Program-made: the position numbers and the translations under genes
Notes under the pieces: model-generated
Told to the model about the DNA's origin: nothing
Databases searched by the model: none
What the model saw: only the letters and a program-made list of their open reading frames with translations
Source of the DNA: Mucilaginibacter sp.
Lineage (GTDB): Bacteria; Bacteroidota; Bacteroidia; Sphingobacteriales; Sphingobacteriaceae
Direction: 5' to 3'
NCBI RefSeq assembly: GCF_028288185.1
Contig: NZ_JAQBOF010000031.1
Coordinates: 1-64,000 of the forward strand
Length of the DNA: 64,000 bases
Shown: positions 54,800 to 63,362 of the stretch, one piece after another
Position numbering within the stretch: the first letter of the stretch is position 1
Layout: each line of letters opens with the position of its first letter

Positions 54800-54845
54800 C
54801 CTTTACCACGCAACTCATTGCGTCAATTCCACGTATATTTACTAT

Positions 54846-55724
54846 ATGGATGTTAAAGAAGTAGAACGTTTAATAAAGATCAGTAGGGAACATCCCCTAA
54901 TGCCCGAAAACTACATTCCCTGGCGACTAGAACCCGAACCTGACGATATTTTTCTACCTGAAACTTTAACATCATTACAAGGGCTTGATATTTACAAAAC
55001 GCTCTCTCCTACTCAAAAGTTGGAACTGGGTCGACATGAACTGGTGCAAGTAATAGCATCCTACGCATGGGGCGAATGCCTGTTTTGCGTGTTTATGACC
55101 CGCCACCTGATTACTTTGCCGGCAGATAATGTCGAACACCAATTTTTAATACGTGAGCTTATAGAAGAATTTCGTCACCAGGAAATGTTTGCGCAAGCTA
55201 TTGCCAAACTAGGCGGCAAACCTATCAAGCAAAGCAGGCTGCATAAGTTTTTTGGCGAGTTTAGTAATAAATATCTTCCGGCCGATTATTTGTTTATGGG
55301 CAGCGTATCGGTAGAATTGGTTACAGACATTTATGGCAATTATGTCCGCAAAGCGCCAAACATCTATCCCGTACTCAAAAAAATGTTCGACCTCCATAAT
55401 ATTGAAGAAAGCAGGCATATACTATTTACCAAAGCTTTACTTAAAACTTACGCTGCAAAAGCAGGCTTTATTAAACGGACACTATACAGCTATGTGATTC
55501 TATTTAACATTCTCTTTGTACGCACCATGTACGTTAAAAAAGAGATCTACGAACGGATCGGCCTTGAAAACCCGGACCAGGCCTATAAGTTGGCAACCAA
55601 AAACTTCAAACAGAAATTTGCTAATAATTGCCTCAAATACATTATTGAATTTGTGGATGAATGGAAAGGTTTTAACCTGCTAACGCGATTTGCGTGGCGG
55701 TGGGTGTTGAGTGCGAAGGTGTGA
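54846..55724 (+). CDS. AurF-like diiron oxygenase (292 aa)
   Basis: All-helical ferritin-like protein with the residues of a non-heme diiron site: E77 (WGEC), E108 and H111 (EEFRHQ), then H184, E188 and H191 (HNIEESRH). This arrangement matches the p-aminobenzoate N-oxygenase (AurF) family. The substrate is not predictable, and no secondary-metabolism genes surround it. It begins 82 bp after ohr on the same strand with a palindromic repeat between, so it may have its own promoter. The 3' end comes within 2 bp of the convergent nucleotidyltransferase gene. Confidence 0.82.
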   Translation: MDVKEVERLIKISREHPLMPENYIPWRLEPEPDDIFLPETLTSLQGLDIYKTLSPTQKLELGRHELVQVIASYAWGECLFCVFMTRHLITLPADNVEHQFLIRELIEEFRHQEMFAQAIAKLGGKPIKQSRLHKFFGEFSNKYLPADYLFMGSVSVELVTDIYGNYVRKAPNIYPVLKKMFDLHNIEESRHILFTKALLKTYAAKAGFIKRTLYSYVILFNILFVRTMYVKKEIYERIGLENPDQAYKLATKNFKQKFANNCLKYIIEFVDEWKGFNLLTRFAWRWVLSAKV

Positions 55725-55726
55725 GG

Positions 55727-56206
55727 TTATTTCTTTTTATTTAATTCATCCAGCCGTGCTACATCAGCCCAATCTTGCGGTCGATGAGTCAATATTTTCA
55801 TTTGGCGTAGGAAATCGTAGTCTACGACATTAAGTATTATGCTCTCTCCTATATCATGAGTTATCATGCATTTTTCTGCCTGATCAAAATCTATGTTGTG
55901 GTGCACAAAGGTCAAACAATCGATTGTATGGGGCTGCTCACCTATCGAACATTTGAAAAAGGTGGTAAAATCTTCAGTTTTATAATCCGATATTTCTTCT
56001 TCTGTATAACCTAAATCAAGCAACACATAATAGAATCGATCTCGATTATTATTTGTCGGCGCAAGCCAAATATCCATATCCTGAGTATTACGAATTACCC
56101 CATGGAAATTAACCGCCATTCCTCCTATAAGCATATATCTTACTTCGTGCCGCTGTAGGGCAGAAATAAATGCTAAAAAAAACTCATCTGCAATATCAAG
56201 TGACAT
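55727..56206 (-). CDS. Nucleotidyltransferase of toxin-antitoxin/AbiEii-like type (159 aa)
   Basis: A minimal polymerase-beta-like fold: IGGMAVNFHG with G28-G29, then TQDMDIWL with D43 and D45 as metal ligands. The overall length and the C-terminal helical part fit stand-alone nucleotidyltransferases of the AbiEii/DUF6036 group. It overlaps the upstream 62-aa gene by 11 bp, a coupling usual for toxin-antitoxin pairs. It ends the compact operon that also contains Mrr, biotin synthase and MntA-HepT. Its target (tRNA, protein or nucleotide) is unknown. Confidence 0.8.
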   Translation of the reverse strand: MSLDIADEFFLAFISALQRHEVRYMLIGGMAVNFHGVIRNTQDMDIWLAPTNNNRDRFYYVLLDLGYTEEEISDYKTEDFTTFFKCSIGEQPHTIDCLTFVHHNIDFDQAEKCMITHDIGESIILNVVDYDFLRQMKILTHRPQDWADVARLDELNKKK

Positions 56207-56384
56207 TATGTGAATGATATATTTTTAATATTTTCCCCTTAGGATAAATCTCTTTATGAAAATTGATCATGTCTCTTAACTTAAAAAAATACCTTAATCG
56301 CTCAGAATAAGAAAGCCTCGCAAAAAACTGCCGTCTTTCATCCTCGTCTTCTTCCCAAGTTGTATTTATTTTAAACCTCTTCAT
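56196..56384 (-). CDS. Small hypothetical protein coupled to the nucleotidyltransferase (62 aa)
   Basis: Charged, helical, without signal peptide: MKRFKINTTWEEDEDERRQF, followed by YSERLRYFFKLRDMINFH. It does not match a family I can name. Its stop overlaps the nucleotidyltransferase start by 11 bp, and it starts 9 bp after the Mrr stop. That placement supports a real gene, probably a partner or antitoxin of the nucleotidyltransferase. Confidence 0.65.
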   Translation of the reverse strand: MKRFKINTTWEEDEDERRQFFARLSYSERLRYFFKLRDMINFHKEIYPKGKILKIYHSHNVT

Positions 56385-56393
56385 ACAATACGA

Positions 56394-57284
56394 TTAAAGA
56401 TTAATAAACCATTCGTTTTTTATTTCAACTGTTTCGGTAAGTTTTGTTGTTACCCCTAAGTTAAGTTCTTTTAATTTATCACAAAGAAGTTCGCCATCAA
56501 TTAAATCAATTGGCGGTGCTCCATCTCTTGTTGCTTCCTTAATGGCTTCTCTCGTAAAAGTTCCTGTTGTAATTACGAGTCCTTTGTCTGCACGCCCCTG
56601 CATTGCTCCTCTAAAATCTCTAATTTGACTTGGACTTACAGAGCCTTTATATCGTTTGCATTGAAATATTACATGAAAACTTAATAACCCACTTACCCTG
56701 ACAATTCCTTTTCCATCAATTCCACCATCACCAACTTTTCCTGTTACTTCTACCTGTGAAAATCCACTTTCGCGAAGTATCCGTTGCGCTAATCGCTCAA
56801 AAGCTGCTGGAGTAATATTGTAAAGGATTTCAAGTAAGTTATCTTTCCATTCTTCGGTGTCCACTACTTCATCTTCAACTTCTTTTTGGATGTTAATTTC
56901 CGATCTTGTGGTTATAGAATTTTTCTCAACTTTATCTATAGTAGAACGTTCCCGGACATACCTTACTATTTCATTTGTATCAAGATTTGATACGTCAATG
57001 TCTGTTTTTAATAATGCCCAAATTCCTCTTGAAGAATTTTCAAGAAGGCCAAACTTTTTTAGATAAGTCTTACTCCAAGCGAGCCTATAATCGACTTCTT
57101 TTCGAGTATCGCTGTCGCTATGAGGAATTTGCAATACATCTTCAGGGATTTTGGCTATTTCGTAAACAAGGTTATTAATTTCCTCTACCGAACCCGATCC
57201 ACCCAACTTTACTAAAGCTTTTACAGTTGGAACTAGTAATTCATCAAAGGAGGGAACAGTCAAATTATATCTTTTCCTTGCCAT
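56394..57284 (-). CDS. Mrr-family restriction endonuclease (296 aa)
   Basis: The N-terminal winged-helix Mrr_N domain (residues 5-95: LVPTVKALVKLGGSGSVEEI in part) is joined by a variable linker to an Mrr_cat nuclease domain (150-290). The PD-(D/E)xK site is visible as D190 in GGIDGKG and Q208-C-K210 in FQCKRYKG, the QxK variant typical of Mrr. Such enzymes cut methylated or foreign DNA. It lies 9 bp after biotin synthase and 9 bp before the 62-aa gene. No methyltransferase is nearby, so it is probably a type IV, modification-dependent enzyme. Confidence 0.92.
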   Translation of the reverse strand: MARKRYNLTVPSFDELLVPTVKALVKLGGSGSVEEINNLVYEIAKIPEDVLQIPHSDSDTRKEVDYRLAWSKTYLKKFGLLENSSRGIWALLKTDIDVSNLDTNEIVRYVRERSTIDKVEKNSITTRSEINIQKEVEDEVVDTEEWKDNLLEILYNITPAAFERLAQRILRESGFSQVEVTGKVGDGGIDGKGIVRVSGLLSFHVIFQCKRYKGSVSPSQIRDFRGAMQGRADKGLVITTGTFTREAIKEATRDGAPPIDLIDGELLCDKLKELNLGVTTKLTETVEIKNEWFINL

Positions 57285-57293
57285 CTATAATTT

Positions 57294-58307
57294 CTATATC
57301 ACCTCATTAATACTCATTTCCTTTATCTCTTTACTTTCTGGCCTGCCGTTTTTAAAGGCTTTACGTGGGGTTAGGCCCAGCAGTTCGAACATGGCCATAT
57401 CCTCATCGAATGACGGATTTGGTGTAGTCAAAAGCTTCTCGCCGGCGAAGATGGAGTTTGCACCTGCCATAAAGCAAAATGCCTGCTCAACCACGCTCAT
57501 TTCTGTACGGCCTGCTGACAGGCGCACCACAGTTTTAGGCATGATTATACGTGTAGTTGCTATCATCCTTACCATATCCCAAACAGAAACACGTGGCTGA
57601 TCTGCCAATGGCGTACCTTTTACCGGTACCAACGCGTTAATAGGCACCGACTCCGGGTGTTGCGGTAAGTTCGATAACGTCTTCAACATTGATATACGAT
57701 CGGCAACCGTTTCGCCTAAACCAATGATACCGCCGCTGCAAACAGAGATCTTAGCTTTACGCACATGATCCAACGTTTGTAAGCGCTCATCATAAGTACG
57801 CGTAGTAATAATCCTTTTATAATCCTCTTCTGATGTATCTAAGTTATGATTGTAGGCATATAGACCTGCATCAGCTAAACGTTGTGCCTGGCTCTCGGTA
57901 AGCATGCCTAGTGTACAGCACACTTCCATATCCATGGCATTAACGGCTTTAACCATGTCAATTACTTTGTCAAAGTCGCGGTTATCGCGCACTTCGCGCC
58001 AGGCCGCGCCCATGCATAACCTTGAAGCACCCCCGTTCTTAGCTTTTTGAGCTATGGCAATAACTTCTTCTTTAGGCATAATAGCATGTACATCAACACC
58101 TGTATTATAGCGCGCCGCTTGCGGACAGTAAGCGCAATCCTCGGGGCATCCGCCTGTTTTTATCGAGATCAACGAGCTGATCTGCACCTCGGCATAATCT
58201 TTATTTTCGCGATGGATGCTGGCCGCCTGGTAAACCAGGTCAAGCAGCGGGGTATTATATATATCGGTAATTTCTTCTTTAGTCCAGTTGTATCTTACTT
58301 CTGCCAT
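57294..58307 (-). CDS. bioB: Biotin synthase (337 aa)
   Basis: A radical-SAM enzyme that inserts sulfur into dethiobiotin. The [4Fe-4S] site is C54-xxx-C58-xx-C61 (GGCPEDCAYCPQ). Other conserved segments are YNHNLDTS, CSGGIIGLGE and RLSAGRTEMS (with the arginine ligand of the [2Fe-2S] cluster). Length and all residues look complete. Unlike most bioB genes it has no bioA/D/F or birA next to it. It sits 1 bp after hepT and 9 bp before the Mrr gene, so it is inside an operon of defence-type genes. No riboswitch or BirA operator is obvious. Confidence 0.95.
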   Translation of the reverse strand: MAEVRYNWTKEEITDIYNTPLLDLVYQAASIHRENKDYAEVQISSLISIKTGGCPEDCAYCPQAARYNTGVDVHAIMPKEEVIAIAQKAKNGGASRLCMGAAWREVRDNRDFDKVIDMVKAVNAMDMEVCCTLGMLTESQAQRLADAGLYAYNHNLDTSEEDYKRIITTRTYDERLQTLDHVRKAKISVCSGGIIGLGETVADRISMLKTLSNLPQHPESVPINALVPVKGTPLADQPRVSVWDMVRMIATTRIIMPKTVVRLSAGRTEMSVVEQAFCFMAGANSIFAGEKLLTTPNPSFDEDMAMFELLGLTPRKAFKNGRPESKEIKEMSINEVI

Positions 58308-58308
58308 A

Positions 58309-58644
58309 TTAATTTCCTAATAGTTTTTGAACTTCGATTTGTAATGAGGGTAAATGATTTATAATAATATTCCAAATTTGCTCGGGTTGTATTCCATCGT
58401 AGCCATGAATAATTTTGTTCCTGGCATCTACCATTCTACGAGCGTTAGTAATATTAATTTCAGGGTACATTTTAAGTAAATTATTAACGGCTTCGCCTAT
58501 TATTTCAATATTTCTTTCTACAGCATGTTGCAGCATAATATTGTTTTTATAGTCTTCAAATATCTTAGGCGAACTAATAAATGTTTCAATATTATCAATA
58601 CAACTAAGTATGTCAAAAAGATACTTTTTTACTTCACGCTGCAT
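58309..58644 (-). CDS. hepT: HepT-like HEPN ribonuclease toxin, DUF86 (111 aa)
   Basis: A small helical HEPN protein with the full HepT motif RX4HXY: R75, H80 and Y82 in ARNKIIHGYD. In characterised pairs HepT cuts RNA or tRNA and is neutralised by MntA through AMPylation of the tyrosine. The upstream mntA gene overlaps its start by 11 bp, and bioB starts 1 bp after its stop. The length is standard. Confidence 0.9.
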   Translation of the reverse strand: MQREVKKYLFDILSCIDNIETFISSPKIFEDYKNNIMLQHAVERNIEIIGEAVNNLLKMYPEINITNARRMVDARNKIIHGYDGIQPEQIWNIIINHLPSLQIEVQKLLGN

Positions 58645-58945
58645 AGATCAGTTGCTTCTTTTCATTAATATCTTCAATAAAATAGGGGTTTTTTAAAGAG
58701 TCTTCCACAACTAAATCAACCTCCCTTTCAAAAATATTTCTCAAAGCATCATGCAAATCCCACCATATCTCACCTCTTTCTAACGCTTTAACTTCATCCT
58801 TAAAATCTATCAACAGATCTATATCACTTTCGTCAGTAAATTTATCACTAACAATAGATCCAAATGCATAAGCATTCTTTATTTTATGAGTTTTAAACAA
58901 ACTCACAACAAAGGGTAATTGCGCTTGTAATACCGGATGAAGCAT
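58634..58945 (-). CDS. mntA: MntA-like minimal nucleotidyltransferase antitoxin (103 aa)
   Basis: The canonical GSX10DXD signature is present: G29-S30 followed by ten residues, then D41-I-D43 (FGSIVSDKFTDESDIDLL in part). A later aspartate in EVDLVV completes the metal site. In known pairs the protein AMPylates a tyrosine of HepT, silencing it. It overlaps hepT by 11 bp and starts 41 bp after the mgtE stop, on the same strand, so mgtE read-through could also feed the operon. Confidence 0.88.
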   Translation of the reverse strand: MLHPVLQAQLPFVVSLFKTHKIKNAYAFGSIVSDKFTDESDIDLLIDFKDEVKALERGEIWWDLHDALRNIFEREVDLVVEDSLKNPYFIEDINEKKQLIYAA

Positions 58946-58967
58946 TGTTAATTATATTTATATATGG

Positions 58968-58975
58968 CAAATTTA
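58968..58975 (-). promoter_or_regulatory. Candidate -7 box (TAAATTTG) for the mntA-hepT-bioB operon
   Basis: On the minus strand it reads TAAATTTG, an exact TAnnTTTG match 22 bp before the mntA start. A clear -33 TTTG was not found. Confidence 0.4.
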
Positions 58976-58986
58976 CAATAAACTAC

Positions 58987-60345
58987 TTAATGATGATGTA
59001 ATAAAAGATTTGTAGCCAGCCAAAGCGGTAATAAAAAGCCCGCGCAATCTGTAAATGTTGTAATGATAATAGATGAGGCAACCGCCGGGTCTATCCCTAC
59101 TCTTTTTAATACTAATGGTATGGTTGCACCAGTTAATCCTGCAATAACCAAATTACCTGTCATCGCCAAAAATAGAACGAGGCCCAGCATTGGGTCGGCA
59201 TCATAAAATAGGGCTATGCAGAATACTACTAACCCATTTGCCGCGCCATTTAATAAACCTACTAAAAACTCTTTTAAAACGGTGTTGTAGGCTTGGTTAT
59301 CAGTCAAATCACTTAATGATATACGCCTAACCGTTACCGCCAACGCTTGTGTAGCCGCGTTGCCGCCCATGCCTGCAATAATAGTCATATAAGCTGCTAT
59401 ACGAGGCAGTTGTGATACGGTAGAATCAAAATGTCGAATAATAGAGGCAGCCAAGTAAGCGGTAGCTAAGTTGATAACCAACCATGGTAAACGGCTTTTT
59501 ACCGCTTCTTTCCAGTTACCGCTCAGTTCCTCATCTTCGGATACACCGGAGATCTTTAACATATCCTCAGTGCTCTCCTGCTCCATTACGTCAATGATAT
59601 CATCAACCGTAATGCGGCCCAGTAACATCATGTTATCATCAACAACCGGTATGGCTGTCAAATTATATTGCGATATGAGCTTGGCAACTTCTTCCTGATC
59701 AAGATCGGCTTTTACATATACCGGATCGGCTTTGTAGATGTCGCGGATCCTGGCATCGGCGTGAGCTTTAATAACGTTTTTTATCGATACAACGCCTTGA
59801 AGGGTCTTGGTATCATCTACCACATAAATGGTATAAAACTCCTCCATTTCTTCGGATTGGCGGATGATCTCATCCAAAGCATCTTTTTTATCCGAATTGA
59901 TATTAACGCAGATCAGCTCCGAGTTCATTAATCCGCCCGCGGTGTTCTCGTCATAGCTTAAAAGGGCGCGGATACTGCTGGCATCTTCCTGGTCAATATC
60001 TTCCAGGATCTCCTGCTGCTCATGCTCTTCTAACTGCGAAATAATATCGGTAGCATCATCATAGTCAAGGTCCTCAACTATTTCAGACCGTTTCTCGGGA
60101 TCAAGATTGATCAACAGCTCGCCGGGACGGTGTTCTTCGTCCATTTCGGCAATTACGTCTGATGCTACTTCGGTTGGAAGGATGTTGATGATCCGTTCTT
60201 TATCTTCCTGGTCAAGCTTTTCAAATAATATGGCAATCTCCGAAGCATGATACTCCTTCAGAACTAGCTGTAGTTCAGCATCATCGCCCTCAAGCGCGGT
60301 TTTAATGCGGAGGAGGTCGGTTTTATCTATTTCGAAAGATTGCAT
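58987..60345 (-). CDS. mgtE: Magnesium transporter MgtE (452 aa)
   Basis: Standard three-part MgtE: an N-terminal superhelical MgtE_N domain (residues 15-130), two CBS domains (135-260; IYVVDDTKTLQGVVS, TAIPVVDDNMMLLGRI), the plug helix, and five membrane helices (about 285-450). The pore motif with an acidic residue lies in AGMGGNAATQALAV. Closed at high magnesium, it imports Mg2+ down its gradient. No M-box-type leader is apparent. The upstream gap holds the TGAATCA-word element B. Confidence 0.93.
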   Translation of the reverse strand: MQSFEIDKTDLLRIKTALEGDDAELQLVLKEYHASEIAILFEKLDQEDKERIINILPTEVASDVIAEMDEEHRPGELLINLDPEKRSEIVEDLDYDDATDIISQLEEHEQQEILEDIDQEDASSIRALLSYDENTAGGLMNSELICVNINSDKKDALDEIIRQSEEMEEFYTIYVVDDTKTLQGVVSIKNVIKAHADARIRDIYKADPVYVKADLDQEEVAKLISQYNLTAIPVVDDNMMLLGRITVDDIIDVMEQESTEDMLKISGVSEDEELSGNWKEAVKSRLPWLVINLATAYLAASIIRHFDSTVSQLPRIAAYMTIIAGMGGNAATQALAVTVRRISLSDLTDNQAYNTVLKEFLVGLLNGAANGLVVFCIALFYDADPMLGLVLFLAMTGNLVIAGLTGATIPLVLKRVGIDPAVASSIIITTFTDCAGFLLPLWLATNLLLHHH

Positions 60346-60469
60346 ATCCCGACTAAATTAAGCATTTATGCCTGTAAACGGGGAATAAAAAGGCAGATTG
60401 TTCGGCTTCACCAAACAACGACACTCATTAACAGCAACATATTACTGATGCTTAGTGCTTAATAAAAAG

Positions 60470-60652
60470 TGAATCACTTGAATCACGTTTTGAGTGAAAG
60501 TTATTGTAAATGAGATAATTACCAAACCAGAGTGAATCACCCTGAATCAGTACAAAAGATTTAAATGACTATATTTAAGTACTTATAAATAAACACCTTG
60601 TACAAATATTTAACTTTTTGACTAAATGAGGTGAATCATATAAAGTGAATCA
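60470..60652 (+). repeat. Element B: six direct TGAATCA heptamers with the spacing of element A
   Basis: TGAATCA occurs at 60470, 60479, 60533, 60543, 60632 and 60646. The distance from the last word of the first group to the next group is 54 bp here and in element A. The next step is 89 bp here and 90 bp there. The first spacer is 47 bp in both and carries TTGTAAA at the same offset. It fills most of the 314-bp gap between mgtE and the IMPACT gene. Confidence 0.75.
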
Positions 60653-60659
60653 CCCAGAC

Positions 60660-61274
60660 CTAAATACTATGATCGTATTTAACATTTACACCTGTAACCT
60701 TATGCAGCTTATCTAAAACCGTATTCACCTGCATTTTGCGGATGGAAACCTGTATACTACAGTCATTATCAAACTGCTGATTAAGAATTAGCAGATCATT
60801 GTCTTTAATGAGGCGCATTATATCGTTCATTTGCAGATAATCAAAGTTGATGGTGTAAATATCATTCACCGTTTTTTCGATAATTACGGCGTGGGTCAGC
60901 GCTTCTTCTGTTGCCATTTTATAGGCGTTGATCAAACCCGGCACACCCAGCAATGTTCCGCCGAAATAACGGACAACAACAACCAGTATATTAGTCAGAT
61001 CTTTAGATAACAGCGTATTTAAAATTGGCCGTCCAGCCGTTCCTGATGGTTCGCCGTCATCATTCAGTTTAAAAACAGAACGATCAATAGTTAAACGCAT
61101 AGCCCAGCAATGATGATTAGCTTTGGGATGTTCTGATTTTAGGGAAGCAACGATGCCTTTAATTTCGCTTTCTGAACTAATGGGATAAGCATACGCTAAA
61201 AACTTACTGCCCCGGTCGCGAAATATGCCTTCGGATGGGTTTTCAATGGTGCGGTAGGTGTCGTCAAAAAGCAT
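60660..61274 (-). CDS. YigZ/IMPACT family protein (204 aa)
   Basis: The N-terminal IMPACT domain (residues 1-125) has the diagnostic segments FRDRGSKFLAYAYPI, NDDGEPSGTAGRPIL (in part) and VVVVRYFGGTLLGVPGL. A DUF1949 ferredoxin-like domain follows (135-200). Family members associate with ribosomes or translation control, and the bacterial role is uncertain. It is monocistronic; the next gene upstream lies beyond a palindromic repeat. Confidence 0.92.
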   Translation of the reverse strand: MLFDDTYRTIENPSEGIFRDRGSKFLAYAYPISSESEIKGIVASLKSEHPKANHHCWAMRLTIDRSVFKLNDDGEPSGTAGRPILNTLLSKDLTNILVVVVRYFGGTLLGVPGLINAYKMATEEALTHAVIIEKTVNDIYTINFDYLQMNDIMRLIKDNDLLILNQQFDNDCSIQVSIRKMQVNTVLDKLHKVTGVNVKYDHSI

Positions 61275-61288
61275 TAATTATATTATTC

Positions 61289-61379
61289 TGTCATTCTGAG
61301 CATAGCGAAGAATCTTCACGAAGCGAAAGTTAGTCTACATATCAAATGTATAAGATCCTTCGCTACGCTCAGAATGACA
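61289..61379. repeat. Inverted repeat with 28-bp arms (TGTCATTCTGAG type)
   Basis: Left arm 61289-61316 and right arm 61352-61379 match at 26 of 28 positions, with a 35-bp spacer. The TGTCATTCTGAGC...GCGAAG words are characteristic of a widespread Bacteroidota palindromic repeat. It could also end transcription of the EamA gene. Confidence 0.8.
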
Positions 61380-61388
61380 ACTTGTAAT

Positions 61389-62249
61389 TTAATACGAAGC
61401 ATAAGTAATCACAATAATTGATACCAGGGCCAAGAATATACCCACTTTATTAAGCGTACTCAACTTTTCTTTAAAAATGAATAAGCCAACAAACGTACCC
61501 AATACAATAACACCCATATTCATGGCGGTAAATACGGTAGAGGGTTGGTTAGCCAATGCCTGGTGTCCTTTTAAATAGAACAATATATTACCAAAATTGG
61601 CTATCCCTAATGCCCAGCCAATTAAAATATGCGGAAAAGAAAACTTTGTTTTTCCCCTGGCTATCTTGATAATTAATAGGATGAGCGAGCATATAAATGC
61701 CAGCACAAAAACTATAAAAAGCGATGTTGTATAAGGCACTGCTTTAAATGTAGCCAGTTGTTTAAACAGCACATCAATAACGCCCATGCCTACAAAAATT
61801 AACAACAAATAAAACCATGAGCCTGATGTTGCTTTGCCGCCCCTGCCCTTTTGCCACGGAATTGAACAAATTATAGCCGCGAAACCAATAGCTATACCCA
61901 CTATTTTAAGCAGACTTAACGCTTCGCCAAAAATAAAATCAGCGGCCAGTATGGGTATAAATAAGGATAGCCGTTGCGCAATATCTGTTCGGACAATACC
62001 GGTAGCTCTAACAGAAATTGCCAGTACTACAAATAACACCGGTAACAATATACCCAGCGCTGCAAAGTTAAAAATGGGTGCAGCTTGCAGATTGGTTAAG
62101 TGTGGTTTAAATATTAACCAGGTTAATAAAATAGCGGTACTATAATTCCAGGTTATTGCTTGCAGCACATCAACATGATAGCGCTTGGCCAGCTTTAACA
62201 TGACAGACACAATTACGCTGCAACAGATGCTGAGTAAAACGTATAGCAT
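61389..62249 (-). CDS. EamA/DMT-superfamily transporter (286 aa)
   Basis: Ten hydrophobic helices in two repeated halves of about 140 residues, as in drug/metabolite transporters: MLYVLLSICCSVIVSVMLKL for helix 1 and LSLFIPILAADFIFGEALSLL in the first half. The second half ends with GVIVLGTFVGLFIFKEKLS, given here in part (VGLFIFKEKLS). The substrate is unknown. The 6-bp gap to ribD on the same strand means they are co-transcribed, which hints at transport of a riboflavin-related compound, but this is weak evidence. Confidence 0.85.
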   Translation of the reverse strand: MLYVLLSICCSVIVSVMLKLAKRYHVDVLQAITWNYSTAILLTWLIFKPHLTNLQAAPIFNFAALGILLPVLFVVLAISVRATGIVRTDIAQRLSLFIPILAADFIFGEALSLLKIVGIAIGFAAIICSIPWQKGRGGKATSGSWFYLLLIFVGMGVIDVLFKQLATFKAVPYTTSLFIVFVLAFICSLILLIIKIARGKTKFSFPHILIGWALGIANFGNILFYLKGHQALANQPSTVFTAMNMGVIVLGTFVGLFIFKEKLSTLNKVGIFLALVSIIVITYASY

Positions 62250-62255
62250 TGGCTA

Positions 62256-63302
62256 TTATTTATTATATAAAATAAGCAGGTGGTCTTTTCCTGACGGAAT
62301 TTCTTCGGCAATAATACCGTTAATTTTTGGTGCTTTTATGCCCTTTGCTAAAGTAGTGTTGCCGGTAAATATGCGGGCCTCGTCCCACAGGCCAGCTTCG
62401 ATAAAGCTATTCAGCGTATAAGCGCCGCCCTCAATAATAATTGATTGTATATCTTGAAGGTACAATTGGTATAAAATATATTGCGGCACGTAACGATCAA
62501 AGTCTTCTAAGGCGATGTATTTATTCTTACCGTCTATAGCTGTTTTAACTTCGTTAAATATCAGCGTTTCAACAGATTGGTCAAATACCTTTAGGTTGTT
62601 TTTTAGTTCAAGCCTTCTATCAATAACAATACGTTTGGGATTTTTGCCCTCACCATAGCGTACGTTTAATTGTGGGTTGTCGGCAAGTACCGTGTTCTTT
62701 CCTACCAAAATTGCATCTTCCTGGCCCCGCCATTGGTGTACCAGCTTGCGCGATTCTAATCCGGTTATCCAGTGCTGCGTATTATCATTCGGTGCAAAAA
62801 AACCATCAGCTGTTTGCGCCCATTTTAATATGATATAGGGGCGATGCTGTTGTACCCTGGTAAAAAAGCGGCGGTTAAGCCATTTGCACTCATCCTCCAA
62901 AACACCAACCACAACCTCAATACCGGCGTCTTTTAACTTTTCAATGCCCTTACCATCTACCTGGTCAAACGGATCGCGGCAGCCGACAACTACTTTGGGT
63001 ATGCGGTGTTTGATAATCAAATCAGCACAGGGCGGTGTTTTGCCGTAGTGCGCGCAGGGTTCTAACGAGACATAGATGGTAGCTTGTTTAAGCAGTTCAT
63101 CAGCATTATCAAAATTGGCAAGCACCTGGTTTACCGCGTTTACTTCGGCGTGAGCCTGCCCGTATTGCCGATGGTAGCCCTCACCTATTATTTTGCCTTC
63201 ATGCACAATTACAGCGCCAACCATAGGGTTAGGGCTAACTTTACCCATACCCAAAGCGGCAAGGTCCATGCAACGCTGCATATATATTTTGTGATTGGGC
63301 AT
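62256..63302 (-). CDS. ribD: Bifunctional riboflavin biosynthesis protein RibD (348 aa)
   Basis: The N-terminal deaminase domain has zinc ligands H51 (HAEV, with catalytic E53), C83 and C92 (PCAHYGKTPPC). The C-terminal reductase domain (150-348) begins with YIILKWAQTADGFF and has the NADPH-binding VLADNPQLNVRYG loop in part and EGGAYTLNSF. Together they convert the pyrimidine intermediate in two steps of riboflavin synthesis. The other rib genes are not adjacent, and there is no FMN riboswitch in the short 60-bp gap to the divergent prmC gene. Confidence 0.95.
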   Translation of the reverse strand: MPNHKIYMQRCMDLAALGMGKVSPNPMVGAVIVHEGKIIGEGYHRQYGQAHAEVNAVNQVLANFDNADELLKQATIYVSLEPCAHYGKTPPCADLIIKHRIPKVVVGCRDPFDQVDGKGIEKLKDAGIEVVVGVLEDECKWLNRRFFTRVQQHRPYIILKWAQTADGFFAPNDNTQHWITGLESRKLVHQWRGQEDAILVGKNTVLADNPQLNVRYGEGKNPKRIVIDRRLELKNNLKVFDQSVETLIFNEVKTAIDGKNKYIALEDFDRYVPQYILYQLYLQDIQSIIIEGGAYTLNSFIEAGLWDEARIFTGNTTLAKGIKAPKINGIIAEEIPSGKDHLLILYNK

Positions 63303-63362
63303 GTGACAAAGATAGCGATTAGTGCTTTACAGATTAGTGTTCAAATACCTAACTTCGCTGCG

